NCBI GenBank assembly: GCA_013112685.1 | Contig: JABFGC010000002.1 | Span: forward strand, 1,498,902-1,562,901 | Reading direction: 5' to 3' | From: Chloroflexota bacterium | Lineage (GTDB): Bacteria > Chloroflexota > Anaerolineae > Anaerolineales > Villigracilaceae | Length of the DNA stretch: 64,000 bases | Part shown: in pieces, positions 1-8,793 of the stretch | Layout of the letters: each line of letters opens with the position of its first letter | Numbering within the stretch: the stretch's first letter is position 1 | Notes under the pieces: model-generated | Databases searched by the model: none | What the model saw: the letters and a program-made list of their open reading frames with translations, nothing else | Told to the model about the DNA's origin: nothing | Made by a program: the position numbers and the translations under genes

Positions 1-1018
1 GCACGAACGAACCATGCGTTTTTTCGCGGTTCGTGGTCAGTGGAGTGAGACGAACTTCACTGCGAACTGGAACAGGCGTAGAGATGACTTCCTCCTCTTC
101 CATCATCTTTTGTTTGGTTTTCTTTCTTCCCCATCGTTCTGTGGATGGATCAAAGCGATTGAACAATAATGCAGAAAACATCGCCAGCCCAATGGCAACT
201 ACAATCCAGAGCGCTCTTCCCAGGATTGTTTTCATGGTCCATTGCGCGCCATTCCAGACGAAGGTTTTGATAGGACCCTGCACCGTGATGCCTCCAATGG
301 CAAATCCGCTTTGCACTTCGGGATATTCCTCTCTCGCCGCTTCGAGCATACTGAAGACGATTGGGGTCATCCCCATCGGGTCGTTCGTGACGCGCAGGCG
401 ACCCATACTTTCAGAGCCTGCTATTGTCGCGATCAGGAGAAACAGCCAAAAGACGCCATATACGATGTTGCCAAAACCGCCGCGCAGAAAAGGAATCGAT
501 TCAAACAACACAGCCAGCGCGGAAATCACGAGCATCATCGGCAGAGTCGAAAGAAGGATGGGGATGAGGTAATGCCAGAGTTTAATATGCAGATCCTCGC
601 CGCGGATCAACTGCATGATGATCCCAGCCACCGCGATCACCGCGACCATGATGGTCAGGCAGGCAAAGTTGCTGAGCGTTTTTCCCAGCGCGTACTTCCA
701 CTTGCTGATGGGGGTTGTGGCAATAATTTCGCCCACGCGCGTGTCCAAGTCACGCGTGATGGCGTCTTTGACCAAATAGAATCCCGGAAGGATCAGCAAC
801 GTCGAGCAGAGTACCGCGATAATACTTCCAATCCAGGCGGAGTTATAGACGCCTCGAACCTCACCCAGGCTGAAACCCAGGTAACCAGAATCGGAGGGCG
901 GCAGGTATACGTATGCGACATATATCGTCAGCCCGAGGGTGATGAGAAAACTGTAGCGGCGAGCGCGCTCGAAGAAGTCGGCGCGCATGAGGTGATAGAG
1001 GGTACGGAGAGTGTTCAT
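1..1018 (-). CDS. ABC-2 type transporter permease (3' part cut by window edge)
   Basis: The frame is open from an ATG at 1018 down to base 1 with no stop, so the C-terminus lies outside the window. The visible 339 residues show a cytoplasmic N-terminus (MNTLRTLYHLMRADFFERAR), a first membrane segment, a periplasmic stretch, then several hydrophobic segments, as in ABC-2 exporter permeases. The ATG overlaps the stop of the next gene upstream in the operon by four bases (ATGA). With the ATPase and YIP1-like protein encoded just upstream it probably forms an exporter of unknown substrate. Family assignment rests on topology and context, not on a diagnostic motif. Confidence 0.75.
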   Translation of the reverse strand, partial: MNTLRTLYHLMRADFFERARRYSFLITLGLTIYVAYVYLPPSDSGYLGFSLGEVRGVYNSAWIGSIIAVLCSTLLILPGFYLVKDAITRDLDTRVGEIIATTPISKWKYALGKTLSNFACLTIMVAVIAVAGIIMQLIRGEDLHIKLWHYLIPILLSTLPMMLVISALAVLFESIPFLRGGFGNIVYGVFWLFLLIATIAGSESMGRLRVTNDPMGMTPIVFSMLEAAREEYPEVQSGFAIGGITVQGPIKTFVWNGAQWTMKTILGRALWIVVAIGLAMFSALLFNRFDPSTERWGRKKTKQKMMEEEEVISTPVPVRSEVRLTPLTTNREKTHGSFV

Positions 1019-1716
1019 CGCGCGATCATTCCACCGATTCCATAAAACCACAGGATGTACGAGAACAGCATGATATGCGCCGCCGCCCACCAGGGAATGC
1101 GTTGAACGCGCTGGATGGCAATCGTCCCAAGAATGATTGTCCACAAGCCTGCGCCAAAGATATAGATGCCGAACATATACGCCCAGACTATTGTTGACCA
1201 TAGCGCGCCAAACTCGCCGTTCATCGCGGCGGCGAAGGCATAGGGATGATTTGCAACCAGGTTCGCGGGGACGCCAGCCAGTAACATGTCATTCACAAGC
1301 ACTGAGTACAACGCGGCGGGCGCCTGGGCAAACCCAAGTGTGTTAATCATCTGCTCGAACGTCCCCCGTCCGCCCCAGAGTTTGCTGAGTACCTGCGCTA
1401 ATCCTGGCACGATGACGGGTCCCAACAAAACCAAAAGGGGAATCATCACGTAAAAGAAAATCGGCAGGTAATCTTCCAACCCGACGGGCATGCGACCAAA
1501 GAATCCCACGAAGGTTGGATCGGTCAATTCGCGGCGCGTGCCGAGCCAGTCGTAGCCGAAGACGGAATAAATCAGAAGGTTCAGGTACTGAAGCAAGTAA
1601 ACCAATATGGGCAATAACACCGCGTAGCGAATGGAAGTCAGTTGAGCCAGTTCATCGAAGGTCGTTTTTGGGCGAACGATGACTCCCCAAATGTAGCCAA
1701 AGAATTTGCGTATCAT
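1015..1716 (-). CDS. YIP1-family integral membrane protein
   Basis: A 233-residue protein starting MIRKFFGYIWGVIVRPKTTF. This is the typical YIP1-family opening, a short amphipathic head with a P-x-x-TF motif, followed by about five membrane segments. The open frame extends further upstream, but that part is arginine-rich shadow sequence from the ABC ATPase, so I take the internal ATG. It lies between the ATPase and permease genes and is joined to the permease by an ATGA overlap, so it is probably an accessory or second membrane subunit of the same exporter. Function otherwise unknown. Confidence 0.65.
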   Translation of the reverse strand: MIRKFFGYIWGVIVRPKTTFDELAQLTSIRYAVLLPILVYLLQYLNLLIYSVFGYDWLGTRRELTDPTFVGFFGRMPVGLEDYLPIFFYVMIPLLVLLGPVIVPGLAQVLSKLWGGRGTFEQMINTLGFAQAPAALYSVLVNDMLLAGVPANLVANHPYAFAAAMNGEFGALWSTIVWAYMFGIYIFGAGLWTIILGTIAIQRVQRIPWWAAAHIMLFSYILWFYGIGGMIAR

Positions 1717-1753
1717 GTTGACCTCATATCGTAGGACAAATTGGCAATTTGTC

Positions 1754-2628
1754 CTACTGTATTCTTGACGACTGCGCAAAATACAAATACGCGTCTTCGA
1801 GATTTGCCGCGACGGATTGCGCGTCACTGTTCGGCTTTTGCTCGGATACCACGCGCACATGGACTCCGTCTGAACGCCGCGCGGTGTTGCTGATGAGATG
1901 TCCCTGCTTGAGTTTGCTGAACTCTTCGCTCGAGACAACCCACGTCCACACCTTGCCTTCGACGGCTCCCAGAATCGCTTCGGGCGCGGCGTGCGTGACG
2001 CGCTGTCCCTTGTTGATGATGGCAATGGAGGTGGCGGTCGCCTCCACATCCGAGACAATGTGCGTGGACAGGATCACAATCCGTTCTCCCGATAGGTCTG
2101 CGATCAGATTCCGAAAGCGGACTCTCTCTTCGGGGTCGAGTCCCGCGGTCGGTTCATCCACGATGAGGAGTTGCGGATCGTTGAGCAAGGCTTGGGCAAT
2201 GCCGACGCGCTGCCGCATTCCGCCCGAATAGCCGCCAAGCGGACGTTTGGCAGAATCCACCAGATTGACGAGTTGCAGTAGTTCGTCAATGCGCCGATGC
2301 GCGGACTTTGCATCCAAGCCTTTGATCGCCGCCATGTATTCGAGGAACTCCCAGGCATTGAGGTTGGGATAGACTCCAAAATCTTGAGGCAGATAACCGA
2401 GCACTTGCCTGAGTTCGTCGGGATGTTTGGAAATGTCCACGCTGTTCCAGGTCACCACACCTTCAGTCTTGTCCGTGACAGTAGCAAGGATCCGCATGAG
2501 CGTGGACTTGCCCGCGCCGTTCGGTCCAAGCAAGCCTAGCACGCCCGCTTCGAGTTCCAGCCAGAAGCCGCGCAGCCCCAGAAGTCACGGCGGTATTGTT
2601 TGCTGACAGATTGGATTGAGAGGTTCAT
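1754..2628 (-). CDS. ABC transporter ATP-binding protein, one frameshift near the N-terminus
   Basis: ATPase subunit that would power the adjacent permease. All motifs are present: Walker A GPNGAGKST, Q-loop YLPQDFG, signature YSGGMRQR, Walker B LLIVDEP and switch histidine in STHIV. The natural start is the ATG at 2628 (MNLSIQSVSKQYRRDFWG), which overlaps the stop of the upstream gene as ATGA. That frame runs into a stop after about 30 codons. One extra base in the TGGGGC run near 2578 would join it to the main frame, restoring GLRGFWLELEAGVLGLL before Walker A. The C-terminal 70 residues resemble the regulatory tail of drug and lantibiotic exporters. The frameshift may be real or a consensus error. 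Confidence 0.85.
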
Positions 2629-3230
2629 GTCATTTCTCCGATTTCTTTTCGCTGAGACCCGTTTGCAACGAGATACGCGGTATGTCCGGCAAAGCCGCCA
2701 TTGATCAACAGCCAGGACAGGCTGTAAGCAATCTCGGTTGTGAACATGTAGTAATGACTCTCTGGTGGATGGGGAATGTAGAAGAATGTCATGGTGATCA
2801 ACGGAGTCAGGTAGATGCCAATCCCCACCACCATACCGACAAGGACGGCCCGCCATTTCTCCGAAAGTGAATCGGGTAGGAAACGAAAGGCAAGATCGGC
2901 AGCCAGCCCCGTGAGCACACCGCCAAGACAGCAGGCTACCGCGCCCCACACATTGAGCATGGTATGGAGCGTGACGTAGTCCATGTAGTAGACCGGGTAG
3001 AAACCGAGGATCGCGTATGGCAGAAATACGATGGTCCCCGCGCCGAAACGTCGCAGGGTCATGATCGAGAGCATCACTGGCAACGCCATGAAGTAGGCAG
3101 GAACGACAAACTGGCAATCGGTTTGCTCGATGACGAATGCGCCGTAGGTCATGACGAGAAAGTGAACAGCCCCGTACATGAGAGCGGTTTTCCAAAAGTG
3201 TGAGCGGGAGATGGACTGAGTCGTCTTCAT
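2625..3230 (-). CDS. Six-segment membrane protein of unknown function
   Basis: 201 residues with a short charged N-terminus (MKTTQSISRSHFWKTALMYG) and five to six hydrophobic segments linked by short loops. No catalytic motif is recognisable. Its stop overlaps the ABC ATPase start as ATGA, so translation is probably coupled, and it is the first gene of the four-gene exporter operon running down to the window edge. It could be a membrane anchor or regulator of the exporter. About 100 bases without a gene separate it from the CPBP protease gene (3231-3331). Confidence 0.6.
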   Translation of the reverse strand: MKTTQSISRSHFWKTALMYGAVHFLVMTYGAFVIEQTDCQFVVPAYFMALPVMLSIMTLRRFGAGTIVFLPYAILGFYPVYYMDYVTLHTMLNVWGAVACCLGGVLTGLAADLAFRFLPDSLSEKWRAVLVGMVVGIGIYLTPLITMTFFYIPHPPESHYYMFTTEIAYSLSWLLINGGFAGHTAYLVANGSQRKEIGEMT

Positions 3231-3331
3231 GATATTTGTGCAACCTCTTTCATCTGGCTGTCATAGGGCGCTTTGACAAGATCGCCGCCGCGGCAGTATA
3301 GTGCCTTGATTTCTTCTGTCACTGTGGTTTT

Positions 3332-4099
3332 CTACAAGGCAAATAAGACATGCAGAACGATATCCGCCGAAAAGTGAGCGACCATCGCGGATTCGAGTCC
3401 GCGCGTTTGGTAGAGCCAGCCAAAGGTGATTCCGCCAATCATGTTCAGCAATACGGTTCGAATGACGACAAGCGTTGTCAATGGGAGGATCGTCGCCATG
3501 GCAGGCAGATGACCGAGTCCAAAGATAATCGCCGCGAGGATGTTCGCGATCCAGAATACCGCGCGGGTCGGTTTGCCTTCAGGCGTTCGGCTGATAAATG
3601 ATCCAAGCCATGCCAGCAATGACATCAAAAACAAGCGCAGTTGAATCTCCTCGCCAATGCCGCCGGAGAACGACGCGAGAAAGCCTTTCCATGCCGCAGG
3701 TTGCACGCCCTGTTTGAACAGGTCTGCTTTATCACCGAGCTCATTGAGCAGAAATGGCTGGAAGATCAAATCCAAGCCAATGATGAGCAACCCCGCGACC
3801 ACTCCGAGAACGATGCTGATAGGCAATATGCGGCGCAATGTCCCAGATGCCGATTCGCCCTTCGTGACCGAATCAAGTATCGGCGCGGAAAGACCGGTGC
3901 GCTTCATCAGAATCATCCCGAGGAAAATTATAACGGCGAAGATCAATCCGCCCTGGATGATCTGCTGGCTTATCAACGTCGCTATGTTCGTTTGAGTTCC
4001 TGGTTGCAACGCCAACGCATAGGGAAGCACCGCGAGGCTGGACAATATTGCCGCCGCCAGAAGGATGAAATAGACTTTCCAGTTGATGAGCGTTTTCAT
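3332..4099 (-). CDS. CPBP-family intramembrane metalloprotease
   Basis: 255 residues, multi-pass. The CPBP/Rce1-type catalytic signature is complete: EExxxR at E150, E151 and R155 (GEEIQLR), a histidine at 197 in GLGHLPAM and another at 242 in AHFSAD. I use the ATG at 4099, which has AGGAGAA upstream; the longer open frame is low-complexity upstream sequence. Bacterial members are linked to peptide maturation, self-immunity or anchoring functions, and no substrate can be named here. It has its own upstream region and is probably separate from the exporter operon. Confidence 0.85.
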   Translation of the reverse strand: MKTLINWKVYFILLAAAILSSLAVLPYALALQPGTQTNIATLISQQIIQGGLIFAVIIFLGMILMKRTGLSAPILDSVTKGESASGTLRRILPISIVLGVVAGLLIIGLDLIFQPFLLNELGDKADLFKQGVQPAAWKGFLASFSGGIGEEIQLRLFLMSLLAWLGSFISRTPEGKPTRAVFWIANILAAIIFGLGHLPAMATILPLTTLVVIRTVLLNMIGGITFGWLYQTRGLESAMVAHFSADIVLHVLFAL

Positions 4100-4151
4100 G
4101 AGGTTTTCTCCTTTCACGTAAATCAATACATCACCCAGCCAAATATCTTCA

Positions 4152-4346
4152 TCATCGGCTCGCCCACCGCATCGGGAAGTCCGTGCGCGATGCCGGGCGC
4201 CACCGCTCGATGCGGGCTGTATACGTAAAAGCCAGAACAGCGCGAATGCCATCAGTAAGTTTTCCAAGATTGGTTGTGAGCATCTCACGCGCCAGGAACA
4301 ACGAGACGTAAGCCATTACGAAAATTATAATGGTCAGGCACAGCAT
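4152..4346 (-). CDS. Possible 64-residue membrane protein
   Basis: An ATG at 4346 preceded by AAGAAAGGA opens a 64-residue frame. It has one strongly hydrophobic N-terminal segment (MLCLTIIIFVMAYVSLFLA) and a basic tail. It precedes the CPBP gene on the same strand. I recognise no family. The ribosome-binding site is unusually close to the ATG and the tail could be chance reading, so this is a tentative gene. Confidence 0.35.
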   Translation of the reverse strand: MLCLTIIIFVMAYVSLFLAREMLTTNLGKLTDGIRAVLAFTYTARIERWRPASRTDFPMRWASR

Positions 4347-4539
4347 TCCTTTCTTACAATTGCAATCGGATCTCCCCCGCATTGTATATATCTTGTACTC
4401 GAGTATAAGTTCTGACCTGTTTTGGCGGCATAACCCAAATTGCAAGGTCCTCGCCCTGTCAAATTTCTGGCGGGGCGATTTTGTTTGCGATATACTCAGT
4501 ATATACCGCATTCAAGTTCGTTTAGAAAAAAGACGCTCA

Positions 4540-4806
4540 ATGGACAAATCGCTTCACGAACATCTCCATTCCATCTGTCGCCGCCTCCCCTCCGACTTTC
4601 AACCCTACGGTGAGCGCGAACGTAACGGCGGACCCGATTGCTCTGTCGGGTGCAAACACTTCCTCCAACTGCCAGGCGATCTCGGCATGGATTGGGGTGT
4701 GTGCCTCAATCCTGCCAGTCCGCGCGCGGGGTTGTTGACATTTGAACATCAGGGATGTAAGCAGTTTGAATATGATGAAGACGAATCAGAGATGGATGAA
4801 GAATGA
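4540..4806 (+). CDS. Small conserved-looking cysteine protein, unknown function
   Basis: 88 residues from the ATG at 4540. Four cysteines occur in two pairs of motifs (DCSVGCKHF and VCLNPASPRAG...QGCKQF), plus an acidic C-terminus. The pattern C-x3-C...C...C suggests a metal or Fe-S site. I have seen similar small proteins with an NPxSPRAG motif in other bacteria but cannot name the family with certainty. The longer open frame upstream has no support. It stands alone, convergent with the SWIM-domain gene. Confidence 0.6.
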   Translation: MDKSLHEHLHSICRRLPSDFQPYGERERNGGPDCSVGCKHFLQLPGDLGMDWGVCLNPASPRAGLLTFEHQGCKQFEYDEDESEMDEE

Positions 4807-4840
4807 ATGATGAAAATGCGGGGCAATGAGAGTCTATGAG

Positions 4841-4985
4841 ATAAGGAAACAAGTACCCAAGTAGGACACGTACACACGGAACCTGCAACTTGAAACCCGC
4901 CTCACACTACATTCATCAGGCAACATTCCCCACGCAACATTCTCCACGCCACACTCTCCACGCAATACTCCTCACGCACCACGCT
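4841..4985. repeat. Composite low-complexity repeat, modules C-B-A (copy 1)
   Basis: Three modules follow one another on the plus strand. C is AAACAAGTACCC-AAGTAGGACACGTACACACG. B is CAACTTGAAACCCG. A is a run of CACGC/ACACTC-like units (CACGCAACATTCTCCACGCC and variants). The right end contributes the TAG stop of the SWIM-domain gene on the minus strand. The same order recurs at 6778-6962, inside jetC (11222-11334) and inside jetD (14505-14640). Confidence 0.75.
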
Positions 4986-6741
4986 ACAACTTCTCAATCG
5001 CTTTCTGTAACGAAGGGCGTCTTGCATAAACGATGCGCAGATTATCAATATACGCTTTCCACTCGGCGGCTTGACCCTTGTGCTGGTACGCCTTCTTCGC
5101 GCGTTCCAGCCACCTCGCCGCGACTGGATACAGTTTGCTTTGGGTTTGTTCAATCAAAGACTCCGCTTGTTTGATGGAAATGCGAAGCACCCAATCAGGG
5201 CGATGGGGGATAAGGGCATCGGCTACCTTTTCAAGCAGATGGAAGGAGCCAAAATCCTCTTTGGTAGCTTTGATGGCTTCATCCCATTCCTTTTCTTCGA
5301 GGTGAATGTCCACCAGAATTTCAGAGTAAAACATCTCACGTGCCTTCTTCAAAAGCGCAGGGCGGATGTTTTCCCAATTCGAGCCAGAGATTTTTTTGAT
5401 GTGACGATATAACTCAATCTCAGGCTGTGAATCGTAAGCTGCGCGATATGCGGACAGCGCCATCTCAGTCCTTCCCTGGGATTCTTCCAGCGGCGCAAGC
5501 CATGTTCCAAGTTCGTATGCAGAACTTCCTTTCTTTTTCAAGCCGCGTTCCCCCAGCGCAATGGCTTCATTCAATCTTCCTGCCTCGCGCAGTTGTTGGG
5601 CAACGGAAAGGATTTCGCTGTCGTATTTCAATTTCTGGCTTGCCTTGACTGCTTCATCCACTTTCCCAACCTGCAGCAGTTCGAGAACGTAACGATAAGG
5701 GTCTGCTTTTCGCGAGAGTTGTAGAAATTCGTCCACGCGTCCCTGTCGTTTCAGCACGTTCAAGCGCGCCTGCTGTAATTCGTCCAGCACCATCCACTCT
5801 TCTTCCTCATATTCTTCCCACTGCGATTCTTTATCGGGCAGTTCGTCCCAACCATGTTCGAGCGCGGCGCGAATGACCTCCAGTTCGCTTGACTCGATGG
5901 TTTCATCCAGGTCATCGAGCATTTCCTCAACCGACTCTTGCAATGCTTTGCGCGCCTTCTTATCCATCTCCAGGCTCAAAATGGCTTCCGCCATTGGCAT
6001 CCCCAAATCCTGGATGAATCCCGCCGCGTCACCGTTGTAATCCATGTCGCCATCGTAGTCCTCGAGCGTTTCTTCCAGCAAAACGCGCAGGATGATGAGC
6101 GCACCTTCCGCATCGCCCGCATCGAGAAATTTTGTAGCAGTTTCCAAAATCTCTTCCAGGTCGCTGATGTAAGCGGGTTCATGCCAATCGTCGTAGTAAT
6201 CTTCGTATCGGCTTTGCTTCAAAGCCCTTCGCACCTGTTTGCGGTATGTTTCTTCCGAAACCTGGGTTTTCCGTTTGCCTTTTGCAGGTGATGATTTGGA
6301 TTCCCCGACGCCCACCATTGGAATCGCCATTTCAATCTCATCGTACAGGTCGGGGTTTCTTTCCACGAGGTGAGTAACAAGCGCTGCAAGCGCATCCTTC
6401 TCCAAGCCAGCCAGTAATTCATCCACTCCCTTTTGTTCGGAGAATTCATCCCGCTTATGAAGATACATCAATAGCAGGGCAATGATGTGTTTGCAATCGC
6501 CACCCCAATCATACCGACAGGTGCAGGAAGCCGAGCGCACCCCGCCCGCGTCCAACTCCGCGCGCAGACGATACGACGGAGCGGAACTCCCTTCGCATTG
6601 AGCGGTCAGCACAACTCCGCTCGCCGTAGACTGCAACGATGGATTGTAGATGGCGTCAGAACGATAATACTCCCGCCCCTTTTCATAACTCTGGTCGCTT
6701 GCCCTGCCTCGGATGATTTCTTCGGTCAATTTGATGTTCAC
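4984..6741 (-). CDS. SWIM zinc-finger protein with helical-repeat C-terminus
   Basis: 585 residues. The SWIM motif CxCxnCxH is intact at C73, C75, C83 and H85 (SCTCRYDWGGDCKH) and is the only recognised domain. After it come an acidic, E/D-rich middle section and a C-terminal alpha-helical repeat region resembling TPR/HEAT-like solenoids. SWIM domains bind DNA or protein; the solenoid suggests a scaffold. I choose the GTG at 6741 because GAGGAG lies just upstream; the ATG further out falls in repeat sequence. The TAG stop is the first triplet of a family A repeat (TAGCGTGG...). Function otherwise unknown. Confidence 0.8.
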   Translation of the reverse strand: MNIKLTEEIIRGRASDQSYEKGREYYRSDAIYNPSLQSTASGVVLTAQCEGSSAPSYRLRAELDAGGVRSASCTCRYDWGGDCKHIIALLLMYLHKRDEFSEQKGVDELLAGLEKDALAALVTHLVERNPDLYDEIEMAIPMVGVGESKSSPAKGKRKTQVSEETYRKQVRRALKQSRYEDYYDDWHEPAYISDLEEILETATKFLDAGDAEGALIILRVLLEETLEDYDGDMDYNGDAAGFIQDLGMPMAEAILSLEMDKKARKALQESVEEMLDDLDETIESSELEVIRAALEHGWDELPDKESQWEEYEEEEWMVLDELQQARLNVLKRQGRVDEFLQLSRKADPYRYVLELLQVGKVDEAVKASQKLKYDSEILSVAQQLREAGRLNEAIALGERGLKKKGSSAYELGTWLAPLEESQGRTEMALSAYRAAYDSQPEIELYRHIKKISGSNWENIRPALLKKAREMFYSEILVDIHLEEKEWDEAIKATKEDFGSFHLLEKVADALIPHRPDWVLRISIKQAESLIEQTQSKLYPVAARWLERAKKAYQHKGQAAEWKAYIDNLRIVYARRPSLQKAIEKL

Positions 6742-6777
6742 GGCATACTCCTCTTGAACGATTTTACACCCGCCCGA

Positions 6778-6962
6778 CACGACACGGAAACAAGTACACA
6801 AGTAGACACGTACACACGTAAATACGAGCAGGTGGACAAGGAAACCCGCAACTTGAAACATGGAACTTGAAACCTGGAACCACGCCCCACGCTCCACGCA
6901 TCACGCAACCTGGAACTTGAAACCTGAAACCTGGAACCACGCACCACGCTCCACGCAACATC
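6778..6962. repeat. Composite low-complexity repeat, modules C-B-A-B-A (copy 2)
   Basis: Module C (AAGTACACAAGTAGACACGT and on), then B (ACTTGAAACCTGGAAC), A (CACGCCCCACGCTCCACGC), then B and A once more. It fills the space between the SWIM gene start and the Wadjet regulator promoter and has no coding potential that I would support. It is the longest intergenic copy of the family that also occurs in frame in jetC and jetD. Confidence 0.8.
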
Positions 6963-6986
6963 TGTCCCGAATTTTCGCCAACCCTC

Positions 6987-7014
6987 TTGACAAATCGCCC
7001 AATGTGCGTAAAAT
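6987..7014 (+). promoter_or_regulatory. Sigma-70-type promoter, predicted leaderless start
   Basis: TTGACA at 6987-6992, a 16-base spacer and TAAAAT at 7009-7014. The expected transcription start, about seven bases past the -10 box, coincides with the ATG of the XRE regulator at 7021, so the mRNA would be leaderless or nearly so. There is no Shine-Dalgarno sequence in the short gap. Confidence 0.7.
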
Positions 7015-7031
7015 TAGAACATGCGTTCTAA
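7014..7031. promoter_or_regulatory. Inverted repeat, probable XRE operator
   Basis: TTAGAAC-ATGC-GTTCTAA: perfect seven-base arms around the regulator's own start codon, overlapping the last base of the -10 box. Flanking bases (AAAA/AATT) extend the symmetry imperfectly. Position and symmetry fit autorepression by the XRE protein encoded immediately downstream. Confidence 0.6.
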
Positions 7032-7272
7032 AATTTCGACATCGGGTCGCATCACCATTCTCCTCGGCAAATACCAGGCATCCACGGGCGAGCGCATGTC
7101 ACCGCGCAAACTGGCAGAGAAAGCAGGCGTGCCAAAGGATTTCGTCTACCGCCTCGATTCGGGCGCGGCTCGCCACGTTGACCTCGACGCCCTCGCCCGT
7201 CTGTGCGCCGCGCTCAACTGCGAATTGAACGACATCCTCGTTTGGGAGCAGTCACATGGCGAACCCGTTTGA
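7021..7272 (+). CDS. XRE/Cro-type HTH regulator of the Wadjet operon
   Basis: 83 residues with one Cro/C1-type helix-turn-helix domain covering most of the protein: MSPRKLAEKAGV as helices 1-2, FVYRLDSGAARH as the recognition region, and DLDALARLCAALNCELNDIL as the closing helices. There is no effector domain. The promoter and an inverted repeat overlap its start codon, and its 3' end overlaps jetA by 17 bases, so the two are translated together. I infer that it represses its own promoter and thereby jetABCD. Confidence 0.8.
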   Translation: MRSKISTSGRITILLGKYQASTGERMSPRKLAEKAGVPKDFVYRLDSGAARHVDLDALARLCAALNCELNDILVWEQSHGEPV

Positions 7273-8692
7273 CATCCTCCCCCTCAATCTCTTCAACCTC
7301 TTCATCACGCAGGGTTACGTCACCCTCCAGCGTCATTACATGGCGATTCTCCTCCGCCTCTATGCGCTGGCGGAATTCAATCGCTTCGGCTTGACGCGGG
7401 AAAACGTCATCGCGGAGATCATGGATTATCTGCGGGACGCACATGCCGAAGAGGAGATAAAGGTCGAGATGGCGAATCAGACTCAGGGTGAGGATGATTC
7501 GGTTTCGACAGCGAATCCCAAGCCCGAGCAGGATTACGCGTCCTTCCTCATCCGCCGCCTCGAAGAAACAGGTTGGATCGAGCGCGAACAACATCCCGAC
7601 TACACTGAGTCCATCACACTGCCCGATTACGCGTTTACATTGCTGGAGGCGTTTCGCAAAATCCAGGAACAGAAGCCGCACGATTTCCCTGGACAGTTAT
7701 ACGCCGCGCATCAACTCATCACCGCCGCCGACACCAACAAGGATTTTTCGCCCGCGCTGGCTGTGACGCAGGCGTATGAAAATGTGCGCCAAATGGTGCG
7801 CGGGCTGAGCGAACTGAACCAAAACATCCGCCGCTACGTGGAGCGCGCCACACGCGAGAAAAACATCGCTGACATTTTGCGATTGCAATTCGAAGATTAC
7901 TCGCAAACGTTGGGCGCATCATATCATGCGCTCAAAACATCAGACCACGTTTCGCGTTATCGCCGTGACATCACGCGCCGATTGCAAACCTGGGAACTTG
8001 ATTCCGATTGGCTCACGCAAGCCGCGGAGGAACTCTCGGTGCAAAGCCGAATGAATCCCGCGCAAGCCGAACAAACGCTGGTAGGCTATGTCCATTTCAT
8101 CATCCACCAACTCGAAGGACTCGACCCGCTCATCGAAGACATAGACAAACGTCACGCGCAATATTTGCGGACATCACTTCGGCAGATCCGTTATCAGTTG
8201 GGCAACGCCGATGGTAGTTTCAAAGATAAATTGGTCGCGCTGGCTCGTCAATTGTCCGCGCTCAAAGAAGAAGGCATGGAAGTTCTTCCCGATGACGCGC
8301 CCGCCCTGCGCCAACATCCCGTTGACTTGCCCGACATCCACAGTTATTACACACCGCCTCAACGCCGTGCGCCGTTTGTTCCTGATACAGTCATCGTCCC
8401 CATCCTCCACCCCGACGATTTGGTCTCCCTCCGCGCACTGACCATGCAAGACGTGACCCAAGCCTTCTCACCCGAAAAAGTCAATCGCAAAGTCCTGGGC
8501 TTCTTCAACGGACACAAGAAAATGTGCATCACCGAACTACCGCGCGAAATCTCCACTGACCTGCACTGGCTTACCACCATCGTCGCCTACGCCCATCATC
8601 CTGAAGTTTCCTATGGCTTGGAAATCACCGATGGTGAGCCCGTTGATATGGGAACGTATCGGATTGTGCCGTTTGAGTTGTACAAATTGTAG
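7256..8692 (+). CDS. jetA: Wadjet defence protein JetA
   Basis: 478 residues starting MANPFDILPLNLFNLF. This is a JetA-type kleisin-like subunit: N-terminal winged-helix region, long helical middle (about 170-320) and C-terminal winged-helix region. In Wadjet systems JetA bridges the SMC-like JetC dimer and with JetB forms the motor that loop-extrudes and presents circular DNA to JetD. The start has GGGAG eight bases upstream and lies inside the end of the XRE gene. Identification rests on the N-terminal sequence style and on strict synteny with JetB, JetC and JetD. The TAG stop begins a family A hairpin repeat. Confidence 0.85.
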   Translation: MANPFDILPLNLFNLFITQGYVTLQRHYMAILLRLYALAEFNRFGLTRENVIAEIMDYLRDAHAEEEIKVEMANQTQGEDDSVSTANPKPEQDYASFLIRRLEETGWIEREQHPDYTESITLPDYAFTLLEAFRKIQEQKPHDFPGQLYAAHQLITAADTNKDFSPALAVTQAYENVRQMVRGLSELNQNIRRYVERATREKNIADILRLQFEDYSQTLGASYHALKTSDHVSRYRRDITRRLQTWELDSDWLTQAAEELSVQSRMNPAQAEQTLVGYVHFIIHQLEGLDPLIEDIDKRHAQYLRTSLRQIRYQLGNADGSFKDKLVALARQLSALKEEGMEVLPDDAPALRQHPVDLPDIHSYYTPPQRRAPFVPDTVIVPILHPDDLVSLRALTMQDVTQAFSPEKVNRKVLGFFNGHKKMCITELPREISTDLHWLTTIVAYAHHPEVSYGLEITDGEPVDMGTYRIVPFELYKL

Positions 8693-8762
8693 CGTGAAGC
8701 GTGTTGCGTATTTCGTCTCTCCTCACGCAACACTCACCACGCGACTCGCAATACGCAACACG
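8689..8762. repeat. Family A hairpin repeat after jetA
   Basis: Starts at the jetA stop (TAGCGTGAAGCGTGTTGCGT) and ends with CACGCAACACTCACCACGCG and CAATACGCAACACG. The two ends are roughly complementary and can form an imperfect hairpin. There is no T-tract, so a simple intrinsic terminator is unlikely. The same structure follows the next gene and jetB. Confidence 0.7.
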
Positions 8763-8793
8763 AATCACTCACCCCCGAAAGGAATCTCCACAA

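Noticed and set aside
242..1045. 267-residue open frame on the plus strand at the left edge
   Set aside because: H/R/D-rich shadow of the ABC-2 permease read on the other strand; no ribosome-binding site.
4841..6962. CRISPR array in the CACGC-rich repeats
   Set aside because: Units are short, degenerate and contiguous without unique spacers of constant length; no cas genes.
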